Shown here: piece by piece, positions 6,476 to 16,983 of the stretch | How the letters are laid out: the number at the start of each line of letters is the position of its first letter | Position numbering within the stretch: the first letter of the stretch is position 1 | Translations under genes and position numbers: made by a program | The notes under the pieces: model-generated | The model's input: only the letters and a program-made list of their open reading frames with translations | Database searches by the model: none | What the model was told of the DNA's origin: nothing | Source of the DNA: Cumulibacter sp047975195 | GTDB taxonomy: Bacteria > Actinomycetota > Actinomycetes > Mycobacteriales > Antricoccaceae | Length of the DNA stretch: 19,176 nt | NCBI GenBank assembly: GCA_047975195.1 | Contig: JBKEDB010000106.1 | Location: forward strand, 1 to 19,176 | Direction of reading: 5' to 3'

Positions 6476-7450
6476 TTAGTCGAAGTTCGGGTCGACCAGT
6501 TCGGTCTTCGCGGTCAACACGGCCAGCGGGATCGTGGTCGGCGCGCTCACCAGATCATCGAGGGTGCCTGAGACCATCTGGGTACCGTCGAAACCTTCCC
6601 ACGAGGCCGAATACGACACCCAGACTTCTACTGGCCACGTGTCGCCGTCGGTCGGTTCGGTGAGTTGGATCGAGCAGGTCGGTGAGGCTTCGTCGATCGG
6701 CGTGCCCGCCGGTATGGGCGTCCCCGGACCCGAGCAGGAGTACGGCGGCGTGACGCCGTCATTCGGATCCACGTGAATGGTCTGCGGTGTAATCGTGGCC
6801 TCAACCCATACCGGGCCGACCTCCACCTTCGGCGTCAGGGTCGTCCACTGTGCCGGATCGATCCAGATCCAGGTCTGGGCATTCTTCAGCGTCGCGTGTC
6901 GGCCGTCGTCGAGTAGGTAGAACGGGTCTAAGACGACATCTGGGGTTGTTACCGTTACGGACGTCACCGCCTGCTCCGCCAGCGACACCGGTGAGGCCAA
7001 CGGAGCGTCAGCCTCCGTCGTGTCCTCCGCAGGCGGTGCCCACCCGACGAGGTTGACAGCGCGCTCCGGGCAGGACTGCTCGTACCACGATCCCGTTGAC
7101 GCCGTTGTCGCCGTCAGGTCACTGATCGCGCGAGCCGCCGACACCCACCCCACGGTTTCCGCATTCCGTGCCGTATACGTGCAAGGATCCACAGCCGCGG
7201 GTGCTGATGAGCCGGTGGCTCCCGCTGCGGCCGGGGACGGTGCCGAATCGTCGCCTGGATTGGAAGATTGGAACTCCGCGAGCAGTTCGAAATAGTCCGA
7301 CTCGTTTGCTGATGTCGCGCCCAATGATCCGGCGCTGCTGGATCCACTGTCCTCGGCTGGCGGCGCCGCGGTGGCGGAACCCGCTGAGATCGTGAGTAGC
7401 ACCAGGGTCGCGAGGAGTGCGGCCGGTGTGCTGGTTCGATTCGTCAGCAC
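6476..7450 (-). CDS. Secreted protein of unknown function
   Basis: This 324-residue protein has a Sec signal peptide (MLTNRTSTPAALLATLVLLT, with cleavage near ATA-AP at residues 28-30) and a Ser/Ala-rich low-complexity stretch to about residue 85. The globular part then has LAEQAVTSVTVTTPDVVLDP, TWIWIDPAQW, VEATITPQTIHVDPNDG, YSCSGPGTP and SPTCSIQLTE. This order (P.V...P, TWLW, ATATP, GDG..C.GPG, C.Y.) recalls a widespread actinobacterial family of secreted PKD-like proteins with no known function. It contains paired cysteines. The GTG start at 7450 has AAGGAGA upstream, lying inside the preceding lipoprotein gene, and the two genes overlap by 7 bp, so they are co-translated and probably act together at the cell surface. 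Confidence 0.8.
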   Translation of the reverse strand: MLTNRTSTPAALLATLVLLTISAGSATAAPPAEDSGSSSAGSLGATSANESDYFELLAEFQSSNPGDDSAPSPAAAGATGSSAPAAVDPCTYTARNAETVGWVSAARAISDLTATTASTGSWYEQSCPERAVNLVGWAPPAEDTTEADAPLASPVSLAEQAVTSVTVTTPDVVLDPFYLLDDGRHATLKNAQTWIWIDPAQWTTLTPKVEVGPVWVEATITPQTIHVDPNDGVTPPYSCSGPGTPIPAGTPIDEASPTCSIQLTEPTDGDTWPVEVWVSYSASWEGFDGTQMVSGTLDDLVSAPTTIPLAVLTAKTELVDPNFD

Positions 7451-8034
7451 CCGGTCTCCTTGACGATGAACCCACTTACTTTCCAGTCCTGTCCGGACCT
7501 AATTAAGAATGCCGTTATCGATGTACCTGGTGTGCCTTGCGAAACTTGCTCGCCTGTATTCGCGTCGACGATCGTTTCGCCGGTAGTGTCTCGGCACTCA
7601 GTCAAGGTGGCTTCAGATGAACCCGCGAATTCGATCTCAAGTGGCGCGAAAACGACTGTTCCGCCCGGCGCGTGCCCATCGGATGCCAGGCTTGCAGTTC
7701 CCGTGAGCACTTGCTGGATCGCAACATCCTGCGCGTAGGGGGACATTGCCTCCGTCACGGCTACTTCGGAGAGGTCCGTCAGAGAATTAAGTGTCGTGTA
7801 GAAGCCCTTGTAGGCGTCGATGACGGCTTGTTCCTCGGGATCGACATCCGGCGCGGACGACGTCGTCGACGAATCGCTCGATGGTGCTGGGTCGCTCGGG
7901 GATCCACTTGCACTGGACGAAGAGGTGGCGCTCAGTTCTGTCGGTTTCGTGTCGGGGTCATTGCCGCAACCGGCGAGCGCTAACGCGAGGATGCCCGCAC
8001 TCAGCAGGGTCACGCTTCGCCGCTTCAGACCCAT
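7444..8034 (-). CDS. Small lipoprotein of unknown function
   Basis: This 196-residue protein has a lipoprotein signal: MGLKRRSVTLLSAG, a hydrophobic core, and lipobox LAGC with Cys23. A Ser/Thr/Pro-rich linker follows to about residue 62. The folded part (EEQAVIDAYKGFYTTLNSL, ATLTECRDTTGE, SITAFLIRSGQDWKVSGFIV) looks like an NTF2/SnoaL-like alpha+beta fold, as in other actinobacterial lipoproteins that stand beside the secreted PKD-like family. The ATG at 8034 is set by GGGAG about 7 nt upstream; an in-frame ATG 16 codons upstream has no ribosome binding site and would spoil the signal peptide. Cysteines in ECRD and at the very C-terminus (TGC) may form a disulfide. It is first in a two-gene operon and overlaps the next gene by 7 bp. 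Confidence 0.8.
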   Translation of the reverse strand: MGLKRRSVTLLSAGILALALAGCGNDPDTKPTELSATSSSSASGSPSDPAPSSDSSTTSSAPDVDPEEQAVIDAYKGFYTTLNSLTDLSEVAVTEAMSPYAQDVAIQQVLTGTASLASDGHAPGGTVVFAPLEIEFAGSSEATLTECRDTTGETIVDANTGEQVSQGTPGTSITAFLIRSGQDWKVSGFIVKETGC

Positions 8035-8053
8035 CCACACTCCCGACTCAGCG

Positions 8054-8078
8054 AGTCCCGGCTCCAACAGCCGGGACT
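8054..8078 (-). terminator. Hairpin after meaB, probable end of the mutAB-meaB operon
   Basis: A perfect 10-bp stem (AGTCCCGGCT at 8054-8063, AGCCGGGACT at 8069-8078) with loop CCAAC lies about 90 nt beyond the meaB stop and 20 nt before the lipoprotein start. It could terminate the mutAB-meaB transcript. If transcription of the lipoprotein operon starts upstream of it, it would instead be a 5'-leader hairpin. Confidence 0.5.
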
Positions 8079-8168
8079 TCAACTCGTGGCGGACAGCCTA
8101 TCGGCATCTAACAGTGGTCACCAAGTTATCCACAGCGTGGATCCGGGCCAGCGGTCGCCGCCGGGATC

Positions 8169-9158
8169 TCAGTCAGACGAGTCAAATGCGCGGAGGATCT
8201 CGTCGGCGGCAGTGGCCGCCGGGAGTGCGCCATCGAACACCTGGCGGCGTAGATCTGCCCGCACCGCCTGCACCGAGGAGGAGCGCTGAAGTCTCGCCTC
8301 CAACTCGGCAAGCACCAACTTCTCGGTCAACTCCCATTCCTGCGAGTGCCGCTTGGCCAACAAGCCATCCGTACCCAAGAACTCGCGGTGCGAACCGATG
8401 GCCTCCCACACCTCATCCAGCCGCAGCCCGGTCAATCCCGCGCAGGTGAGCACTGGTGGGAGCCAACCCGACTGGCCCATGTTCACCATCCGCAGCGCAG
8501 CTTGCAACTCGCGCGCGGCCGACATCGCGGCCTTCTCGAACTCGCCGTCCGCCTTGTTGATCGCCACCACGTCAGCGATCTCCAGCACGCCCTTCTTGAT
8601 TCCCTGCAGTTGATCGCCGGTGCGCGCCAACCCGAGAAACAGGAACGTGTCGACCATCGTTGCGACCGTTGTCTCTGACTGCCCGACACCGACAGTCTCC
8701 ACCAGGATTACGTCGTACCCGGCAGCCTCCAGAATCCGCATCGCCTGGGACGTCGACTTTGCGACACCACCAAGAGTTCCGGACGTCGGCGACGGCCGAA
8801 CGAACGCAGCGGGGTTCACCGACAGTTCGGGCATCCGGGTCTTATCACCCAACACCGACCCGCCGGTTCGCACGCTGGAGGGGTCGATGGCCAGTACGCC
8901 GACGCGATGTCCGCCCTCGGTCAGCATCCGACCGAACGACTCGATGAACGTCGACTTACCGACCCCGGGCACGCCCGAAATACCCACGCGCACGGTGGGT
9001 GACTCGGGTTCGGTCAGCGCACTCAGTAGCCGACGAGCCAGCGCCTGGTGTTTGGGGTTTGCCGACTCGACCGCGGTGATCGCTTGCGCAACAGCGGAGC
9101 GGTCGCCCTGGCTGACAGCCTGGGCGACCGCTTCTGGATCGTGACGCCAGTGCGCCAT
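8169..9158 (-). CDS. meaB: MeaB, GTPase chaperone of methylmalonyl-CoA mutase
   Basis: This 329-residue G3E-family P-loop GTPase (MeaB/ArgK; human counterpart MMAA) guards and assists delivery of adenosylcobalamin to methylmalonyl-CoA mutase and helps expel the inactivated cofactor. Visible motifs are the Walker A GVPGVGKST (62-70), DPSSVRTGGSVLGDKTRM (92-109, a MeaB hallmark), ETVGVGQSE (154-162) and the guanine-specificity motif NKAD (201-204). Its ATG follows the mutB stop codon directly (TAAATG, zero spacing), so translation is probably coupled. Length matches the family. It is the last gene of the mutA-mutB-meaB operon, the normal partner context that makes the identification firm. Confidence 0.97.
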   Translation of the reverse strand: MAHWRHDPEAVAQAVSQGDRSAVAQAITAVESANPKHQALARRLLSALTEPESPTVRVGISGVPGVGKSTFIESFGRMLTEGGHRVGVLAIDPSSVRTGGSVLGDKTRMPELSVNPAAFVRPSPTSGTLGGVAKSTSQAMRILEAAGYDVILVETVGVGQSETTVATMVDTFLFLGLARTGDQLQGIKKGVLEIADVVAINKADGEFEKAAMSAARELQAALRMVNMGQSGWLPPVLTCAGLTGLRLDEVWEAIGSHREFLGTDGLLAKRHSQEWELTEKLVLAELEARLQRSSSVQAVRADLRRQVFDGALPAATAADEILRAFDSSD

Positions 9159-11326
<2,168 letters not shown>

Positions 11327-11330
<4 letters not shown>

Positions 11331-13129
11331 CGTGTTGCCTCCAGAGCGGAACGCGTGCGGTTGAGGAAGTCGAGCACGTTCTGTCCAACCGCTACCGAAT
11401 CGTCGACTTTGCCATCGAGTTCGGCGACGGGCTTTCCGGCGACCGCGACGTGCGCGATCCCGGCGGCGTGCAGTTGATCGACAAGTGCGGCGCCCTCGGC
11501 GGAGTATCCCGGGTCGCTGCCGACGAGGCACGCTGCGCCGGCACCTGCGGCGTCGTACTCGCCTTTCAACTCGTCAAAGCTGCGACCGGCCGTACCGCTG
11601 ATGACGGTGATGCCGCCAGCGGCCAGCAGGTTGCTGACGAACGTGGCGCGCGCCGTGGTCGAGGCGAGGTCGCCGACCGGCCACAGGAAGATCGGTGCGG
11701 AAACTGGATTGTGCCGCAGGGCCTCGAATTCATCGGCGTCATGCACCGGACGCAGCAACGCCGAATCGGTGAACCGGGAGTACGCCGCAGACCGCTCCAA
11801 CAGTTGCTCGTTGGACTGCGGGAACTCGCTGACGCCGGTGATCGCCTGCTTGCGCTTGGCGATGGCCTCCGCGCGCGCCTGAACCGAGGTCGCGATCTCG
11901 TCGGTGAGCTGGCCGTCGATGAAGGCCTGCAGGCCCTGCGCGTCGATGCCGGTGAACTTCTCCCACGCGGCCCGCGCGAGGCTATCGGTGAGCGCCTCCA
12001 TGCTGCCTGCGCCACCGGCCGGATCGGTGACCTGGCCGATGTGCGACTCGTGCACCAGCAGGTTGGAGATATTGCGCGCCATCCGGCTGCCGAACTCGTC
12101 GGTCTGGCCGAGGGAGTCGTCGTACGCGCGCACGGTGATGGCTTCTGCGCCGCCAACCGCGGACGCGAACGTCGCGATCGTGGTGCGTAGCAGGTTGGTG
12201 AACGGGTCGAACTGGGTGAGCATCCGCGCCGAAGTGACGGCGTGCTGGTGCTGGACGTCGTCCACGACGTCGAGCACCTGGCAGATTCGAGCCCAGATAG
12301 CGCGGGCCGCGCGCAGCTTCGAGATCGTGGTGAACTGCTGGTCGGTCGCGGCGTACCGGAACTCGATCAGGCCGACAGCCTCTGCAGCGGCAACGCCGGC
12401 CGCATCCAACTGGCGCAGCAGGTCGATGCCAGCTGCTGCCGCGTAGGCGAGTTCCAGAACCTCACCGGCGCCGGCGTCGTGCACGATGCTGGCATCCACG
12501 ACGAAAGCGCGGACTCCGTGCTGCTGCGCCAGACGGGCGGCAACTGCCAGGTCGACCTCAAGCGCCGCGCCGGTCAGCAGTCGCTCGCCGGACGGGTCGA
12601 TGCCGAAGTTCGTGGTCGGGTGCAGCTTTCCGCCGCTGAGCGACACCAGCGTTTCGGCGTCGGCGAGTGGCTGCGCGGAATCGAGTACGACGGGGGCGAC
12701 GTCCAACAAGACGCCATCTATTGCCTTCGTCAGGTCAGTAACCGCGCCGGGTCGGGCCGCGATCCAGACCGAACCAGCGCCACCTTCGAGCTGGCTGGTG
12801 ATCGACTCATCGGTGTTGGTGACGTGTGCGCGCAGATCCCACGTCGGTACGTCGCCGGGTTCGCGCTGCCCTTGGGCAGCGCCGCGTACGGCGTCGGCGC
12901 CACCGGGGCCATCGGCCAGTCCGCGGGCCACTTCAGTACCGGCGAGCGGCGGGATCGTCAGGCCGTCCGTCGTCCGCTTGGTGAGCTTGTCGGGTGCCTG
13001 CGCTGGGTCGGCGTCCTCGGCGAGCCGGCCGCTCTTGCGCAGTACGCCGGCGACGGCGTCCTGCCACTGCTGCAGCGTCGCTTCAGATCCGCCCCGCAGG
13101 CTCAGATGTTCTACAGAATCCTCGGGCAT
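11327..13129 (-). CDS. mutA: Methylmalonyl-CoA mutase, small subunit
   Basis: This 600-residue protein is the non-catalytic partner of MutB. It keeps the mutase barrel framework (LIEFRYAATDQQFTTISKLRAARAIWARI, TQFDPFTNLLRTT, QVTDPAGGAGSMEALTD) but lacks the TYIYPP and GYHIQEAG active-site segments. Its C-terminal domain (VISGTAGRSFDELKG) has no DxHxxG cobalamin motif. All of this is as expected for MutA rather than a defect. The ATG at 13129 stands 7 nt after a TAGGAT box and has no well-spaced ribosome binding site (only GGGA three bases away), suggesting a leaderless message. Its start is 32 bp after the MFS exporter stop, so low-level readthrough from there is possible. It overlaps mutB by 4 bp. 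Confidence 0.96.
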
Positions 13130-13136
13130 GGTCCCG

Positions 13137-13165
13137 ATCCTATGCGCCGCCTCTGCGTCGGTTAA
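13137..13165 (-). promoter_or_regulatory. Promoter of mutA-mutB-meaB, candidate leaderless start
   Basis: On the minus strand TTAACC (13165-13160) is followed by a 17-nt spacer and TAGGAT (13142-13137), then 7 nt to the mutA ATG. The -35 box overlaps the stop codon of the MFS gene. Spacing and hexamer fit an actinobacterial sigma-70-type promoter whose transcript begins at the A of the start codon. Confidence 0.55.
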
Positions 13166-14844
13166 GACCGGCTGCCCGGGGCGCTTCGTACCGCGTTCGG
13201 CGTGGTGGCCGACGGGGTGATTGCGGGCTGTGCAGGAGCCGGGATCACAGCGGCGTCAGCGATACCGGGAGCTAGATCGGGCCCTTGCTCTGACAGCGAG
13301 TCGTCGAGTGTCTCGCGTAGCGGCACCGCCTTGATCAGCGCGGTGGCGATGAACGCGACGGCGAGGATGGGCAGCGCCAGCAGGAACACGATATGCAACC
13401 GATCCGCCATCCCAGCGCGTACGGCGTCCTCCACCGCAGTAGGCAGACCCTCGAGCTGTGCGGGGTCGAGGACGGATGCGGCGTCGAAACCTCCCGGTGG
13501 TACCTGCGATTCGGCACCTTGGGGCATGTGCGAAACGATCGCTTGGGGAAGACCGAGCGTCATCGCCGTACCAAACACGGCGATGCCGATCGTCGAGCCG
13601 ACGTTGCGGAAGAACTGAGTAGCCGCCGTCCCCACGCCGATATCCCGCTGGGACACCTGGTTTTGCACCACGATGGTGTATTGCTGCATACACATGCCGA
13701 GGCCGACACCCAGCACGATCATCGCTAAGGTCAATTCGTTGGCAGTCGACCCGAAACCGAGCCGCGTGATCATCCAGATGCCGACGCCCATCAAGACGAC
13801 GCCGACGAGCATGAACGGCTTGTAACGGCCCGTCCGAGTGATCAAAGCCCCGGTACCGACCCCGAGCAGGATGAAGCCCAGCATGAGCGGCATCAGGATC
13901 AGCCCGGAGTTGGTCGCGTTCACGCCAATCACCGCCTGCGCGTAGACCGGGATGTAGATGATGGCGCCGAACATCACCATGGTCACGGTAAACGCGCCCA
14001 CGATCGACCAACTGAAGATGCGGCTGGAGAACAACCGCAGCGGGAGCAATGGGTCCTCGGCGCGCTGCTCGATGACGATAAAGGCCCCGATGAACACGAC
14101 GCCGATCGCGATCAGGGTGATGATCTGCGGGGACGTCCAGTCAAAGGTCACCCCGCCGAGCGAAGACGTGAGCAGGATCGCGACCAGCCCGACCGTCAGG
14201 GTGATGATGCCCCCGTAGTCGATCTTGGCCTTCCGCTTCTCGAAGTCCAGGCGCAGGAAGCGTGCGATGAAAAATAGCGCCACGAAACCGATCGGGACGG
14301 CAGCGAAGAAGAGCCAACGCCAACCCCAGTGGTCGGTGATGACGCCGCCTGCGATCGGGCCGGCGACCGAGGTAACGCCGAAGACTGAACCCATCAATCC
14401 CTGGTATTTGCCGCGTTGTCGCGACGGAATCATGTCACCGATGATGGTCTGCGATAGCGGCATCAGGGTGCCCATGCCGATGCCCTGAATCGCGCGACCG
14501 GTGACCAGCACCCAGAAGTTCTCGGCGAACCCGCAGACCAGTGAGCCGATCATGAACACGACGATGCCGGCCAGGTAGAACACCCGACGGCCGTAGAGGT
14601 CGGAGAATTTGCCGACGATCGGAACCGTGACTGCCGACACCAGCATGGCCGCGGTGGCGACCCAGCTGTAGTGCTCCATACCGCCGAGTTCGGCGACGAT
14701 GCGGGGCATCGCTGGTCCGACGATGGTTTGGCTCACCGATGCGACGAACATGCCGAGCATCAAACCGAGGAAGATCTTGCGGTGCTCTGGAGAAAGTCGG
14801 TACGCCGCGGCCGCGTCGTTCTTGCGCTCAGTGCGTTTCGACAT
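13162..14844 (-). CDS. MFS multidrug exporter, DHA2 (EmrB/QacA) type
   Basis: This 560-residue protein has about 14 predicted membrane helices and the size of the DHA2 drug:H+ antiporters. Motif A is GKFSDLYGRR (78-87), and an antiporter motif C-like GVTSVAGPIAGG lies at 156-167. The first helix reads FVASVSQTIVGPAMP where most DHA2 members have an Asp before QTIV/TIV (LDxTIV); Ser takes its place. The C-terminus ends in a long Ala/Pro-rich cytoplasmic tail. The ATG at 14844 has AAGGA upstream. It is divergent from a TetR gene across a palindromic operator, the standard layout of a substrate-induced exporter. Its substrate is unknown. Confidence 0.92.
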   Translation of the reverse strand: MSKRTERKNDAAAAYRLSPEHRKIFLGLMLGMFVASVSQTIVGPAMPRIVAELGGMEHYSWVATAAMLVSAVTVPIVGKFSDLYGRRVFYLAGIVVFMIGSLVCGFAENFWVLVTGRAIQGIGMGTLMPLSQTIIGDMIPSRQRGKYQGLMGSVFGVTSVAGPIAGGVITDHWGWRWLFFAAVPIGFVALFFIARFLRLDFEKRKAKIDYGGIITLTVGLVAILLTSSLGGVTFDWTSPQIITLIAIGVVFIGAFIVIEQRAEDPLLPLRLFSSRIFSWSIVGAFTVTMVMFGAIIYIPVYAQAVIGVNATNSGLILMPLMLGFILLGVGTGALITRTGRYKPFMLVGVVLMGVGIWMITRLGFGSTANELTLAMIVLGVGLGMCMQQYTIVVQNQVSQRDIGVGTAATQFFRNVGSTIGIAVFGTAMTLGLPQAIVSHMPQGAESQVPPGGFDAASVLDPAQLEGLPTAVEDAVRAGMADRLHIVFLLALPILAVAFIATALIKAVPLRETLDDSLSEQGPDLAPGIADAAVIPAPAQPAITPSATTPNAVRSAPGSRS

Positions 14845-14903
14845 GCGATCCTTCCCAGGGACACGTAAGTTTGATGGGCAGCCGCCGTCGCGCGGCGAAG
14901 CAT

Positions 14904-14926
14904 ATTATTGCATGTACTGCAATAAT
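14904..14926. promoter_or_regulatory. TetR operator between the MFS and tetR genes
   Basis: Perfect 9-bp arms ATTATTGCA (14904-14912) and TGCAATAAT (14918-14926) flank a 5-nt centre, TGTAC. This is an AT-rich island in GC-rich DNA, midway between the divergent MFS (start 14844) and tetR (start 14973) genes. Size and position fit a TetR dimer site controlling both. It probably overlaps one or both promoters, whose -10 boxes I could not fix. Confidence 0.75.
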
Positions 14927-14972
14927 TGTGCCTGCGTCACACGCGTGGCGGCTGGCGGGGAGGGGACGTTTC

Positions 14973-15554
14973 ATGGCGCCTGACGCCGACGTTGCAACGT
15001 CGCTGCGTGAGCGAAAGAAGTTGGAAACTCGGCGGAGTATTCACCGGGCCGCGCTGGAGTTGGCGATCGCGCGGGGACCGAACAGGGTGACGATTGATGA
15101 CATCGCTGAGTCAGTCGGGATCTCACCGCGGACCTTCTTCAACTACTTCGCGACGAAGGAGCAGGCGTTTGTCGGTCTTGGCTCGGATCTAGCGGCCGAG
15201 GTGTCCGCGGCGCTGCACGAGCGACCCGACGACGAAAGCATCACTGACAGTGTGCACGCCGTGTTCGCAGCGCGCCTGGCCGTTCTGGCCGAGGACGTCG
15301 AGTCGTGGCGACTGCGCATGGAACTGGCGGGCACGGCCCCGGAGTTGGCGAATGCGATGTTCGGTTCGACAGCGCGCATGGAACGTGCGGTCGTCGCGGT
15401 GGCCGTCGAGCGGGCGGGGCACGATGGGCTCGACGTGGTGATGCCGGCGTTTCAGGCGATGGGCGTCATTCGGGCAGTGCTGTGGGTGCACGTGGGTGCG
15501 GGCCTGACCGGTGACCTGCTGGAACGACTCGAAGAAGCGTTCGCGAAACTGTAA
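14973..15554 (+). CDS. TetR-family transcriptional repressor
   Basis: This 193-residue protein has an N-terminal TetR helix-turn-helix at about 39-62 (VTIDDIAESVGISPRTFFNYFATKEQAF), preceded by RERKKLETRRSIHRAALEL. The C-terminal ligand domain (about 75-190) ends in GLDVVMPAFQAMGVIRAVLWVHVGAG and resembles the MftR-like class. The ATG at 14973 has GGGAGGGG upstream at good spacing; longer in-frame starts read back across the operator and into the exporter gene. It probably represses the divergent MFS exporter and itself through the palindrome at 14904-14926, released by the exporter's substrate. Confidence 0.92.
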   Translation: MAPDADVATSLRERKKLETRRSIHRAALELAIARGPNRVTIDDIAESVGISPRTFFNYFATKEQAFVGLGSDLAAEVSAALHERPDDESITDSVHAVFAARLAVLAEDVESWRLRMELAGTAPELANAMFGSTARMERAVVAVAVERAGHDGLDVVMPAFQAMGVIRAVLWVHVGAGLTGDLLERLEEAFAKL

Positions 15555-15573
15555 GCCCTCGAGGAACTCAAAG

Positions 15574-15616
15574 AGCGCCCGCCGGAACCGAACAGTGGCG
15601 GTTCCTAGCGGGCGCT
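15574..15616. terminator. Bidirectional terminator between tetR and ino1
   Basis: AGCGCCCGC (15574-15582) pairs with GCGGGCGCT (15608-15616), and an inner GGAACC/GGTTCC stem (15584-15589, 15600-15605) extends it. Short T/A runs flank both sides, and it sits between the convergent tetR and ino1 stops, so it can end both transcripts. Confidence 0.85.
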
Positions 15617-15629
15617 TTGCCGAAGGCTG

Positions 15630-16703
15630 CTACGCCTCGCCCTGGATGAACTTCTCGACCGCGTCGCGAGCGGTGGAGTCGTCGTACTGCTCGGGCGGGG
15701 ACTTCATGAAGTAAGAGGACGCCGAAAGGATCGGGCCGCCGATACCGCGGTCCTTCGCAATCTTCGCGGCGCGCAGCGCGTCGATGATGACGCCGGCGGA
15801 GTTGGGGGAGTCCCACACCTCAAGTTTGTACTCAAGCGAGGTCGGGACGTCGCCGAAGCCACTGCCTTCGATCCGCACGTACGCGAACTTACGGTCGTCG
15901 AGCCACGGCACGTGGTCCGAGGGGCCGACGTGCACGTCGCGGCTGGGTAGCTCGCGGTCGATCTGGGACGTGACGGCCTGGGTCTTGGAGATTTTCTTCG
16001 ACTCGAGGCGCTTACGCTCGAGCATGTTCATGAAGTCCATGTTGCCGCCGAAGTTCAGCTGGTAGGTGCGGTCAACCTTGACGCCCCGGTCTTCGAACAA
16101 CTTGGTTAGCACACGGTGCGTGATGGTCGCGCCGACCTGCGACTTGATGTCGTCGCCGACGATCGGCACCCCTGCGTCGGCGAACTTCTGCGCCCACTCG
16201 GGGTCGGTGGCGATGAACACCGGGAGCGCGTTCACGAAGGCGACCTTGGCGTCGATCGCGCACTGTGCGTAGAAACGGTCGGCCTCTTCGGATCCCACCG
16301 GCAGGTACGAGATGAGGACGTCGACCTCGCGGTCCTTGAGGATCTGGACGACGTCGACCGGATCGGCCGCCGACTCGTCGATGATGTCGCGGTAGTAGGA
16401 ACCGAGTCCGTCATACGTGTGGCCGCGGCTGACCTCGACGCCGAGGGTCGGCACATCACAGATCTTGATGGTGTTGTTCTGGCTGGCGTTGATCGCCTCG
16501 GCGAGGTCCTTGCCGACCTTCAGATCGTCGACGTCGAACGCGGCGACAAACTCGATGTCGCCGACGTGGTAATCACCGAACTGCACGTGCATCAGGCCCG
16601 GAACGGTCTCCGTTGCAGGGGTGTCACGGTAATAGTGCACACCCTGCACAAGCGAGGAGGCGCAGTTACCTACGCCGACGATTGCGACCTTGATCGAGCC
16701 CAT
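15630..16703 (-). CDS. ino1: Inositol-3-phosphate synthase (myo-inositol-1-phosphate synthase)
   Basis: This 357-residue NAD-dependent enzyme turns glucose 6-phosphate into 1D-myo-inositol 3-phosphate, the first step toward phosphatidylinositol, its mannosides and mycothiol in actinobacteria. The Rossmann motif AIVGVGNCASSL lies at 7-18. Further family signatures are DVPTLGVEVSRGHTYDGLG, ISYLPVGSEEADRFYAQC, GDDIKSQVGATITHRVL, LNFGGNMDFMNML and SKKISKTQAV. It is of the short actinobacterial class (mycobacterial Ino1 is about 367 residues). The ATG at 16703 has AAGGA 8 nt upstream. It is convergent with tetR and divergent from the DUF3145 gene. No regulator gene for it is adjacent. Confidence 0.97.
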   Translation of the reverse strand: MGSIKVAIVGVGNCASSLVQGVHYYRDTPATETVPGLMHVQFGDYHVGDIEFVAAFDVDDLKVGKDLAEAINASQNNTIKICDVPTLGVEVSRGHTYDGLGSYYRDIIDESAADPVDVVQILKDREVDVLISYLPVGSEEADRFYAQCAIDAKVAFVNALPVFIATDPEWAQKFADAGVPIVGDDIKSQVGATITHRVLTKLFEDRGVKVDRTYQLNFGGNMDFMNMLERKRLESKKISKTQAVTSQIDRELPSRDVHVGPSDHVPWLDDRKFAYVRIEGSGFGDVPTSLEYKLEVWDSPNSAGVIIDALRAAKIAKDRGIGGPILSASSYFMKSPPEQYDDSTARDAVEKFIQGEA

Positions 16704-16740
16704 GTGCTGTGTCCTTCGAACCGGAAAATAAGCGCCCTTC

Positions 16741-16767
16741 AGCCTACACGGATTGTTTAGTGCTCAA
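16741..16767 (-). promoter_or_regulatory. Possible ino1 promoter
   Basis: TAGGCT (16746-16741) is a plausible -10 box about 38 nt before the ino1 ATG, with TTGAGC (16767-16762) 15 nt upstream. The spacing is short for a -35 box, so this is tentative. Confidence 0.35.
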
Positions 16768-16891
16768 CCGCTCGGTGTATGTCCTGCGTTGCCGTTTTGG
16801 TCACTTCAGCCCCAAGGCCGTCCTTCGAGGCTGGTTGCCGGCGGGGTCTGGAGCCCAGCGATTCGGCGGGGTTGAGCAATGCCGCAGTTTA

Positions 16892-16912
16892 CGTAACAAT
16901 GGGAACGTTACG
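16892..16912. promoter_or_regulatory. Inverted repeat CGTAAC-N9-GTTACG in the ino1/DUF3145 divergent region
   Basis: Perfect 6-bp arms separated by 9 bp lie in the most AT-rich part of a 280-bp divergent region, about 70 bp upstream of the DUF3145 start. It could bind a regulator of either gene. I cannot connect it with a known motif such as that of IpsA. Confidence 0.35.
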
Positions 16913-16983
16913 AACACGCGCAATATACGTCACTTCAGTCACGGCCGTTGGGGAAGGCGACCGATCGACCTGGAGGTGCCGCT

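Noticed and set aside
8620..9144. Plus-strand open frame opposite meaB
   Set aside because: It is antisense to a fully conserved GTPase and rich in Arg/Ser/Thr/Pro as expected for a shadow frame.
11331..11531. Longer mutB starting upstream at 11531
   Set aside because: The extension is Arg-rich and lies wholly inside mutA; the ATG at 11330 has GGAGG and the ATGA overlap.
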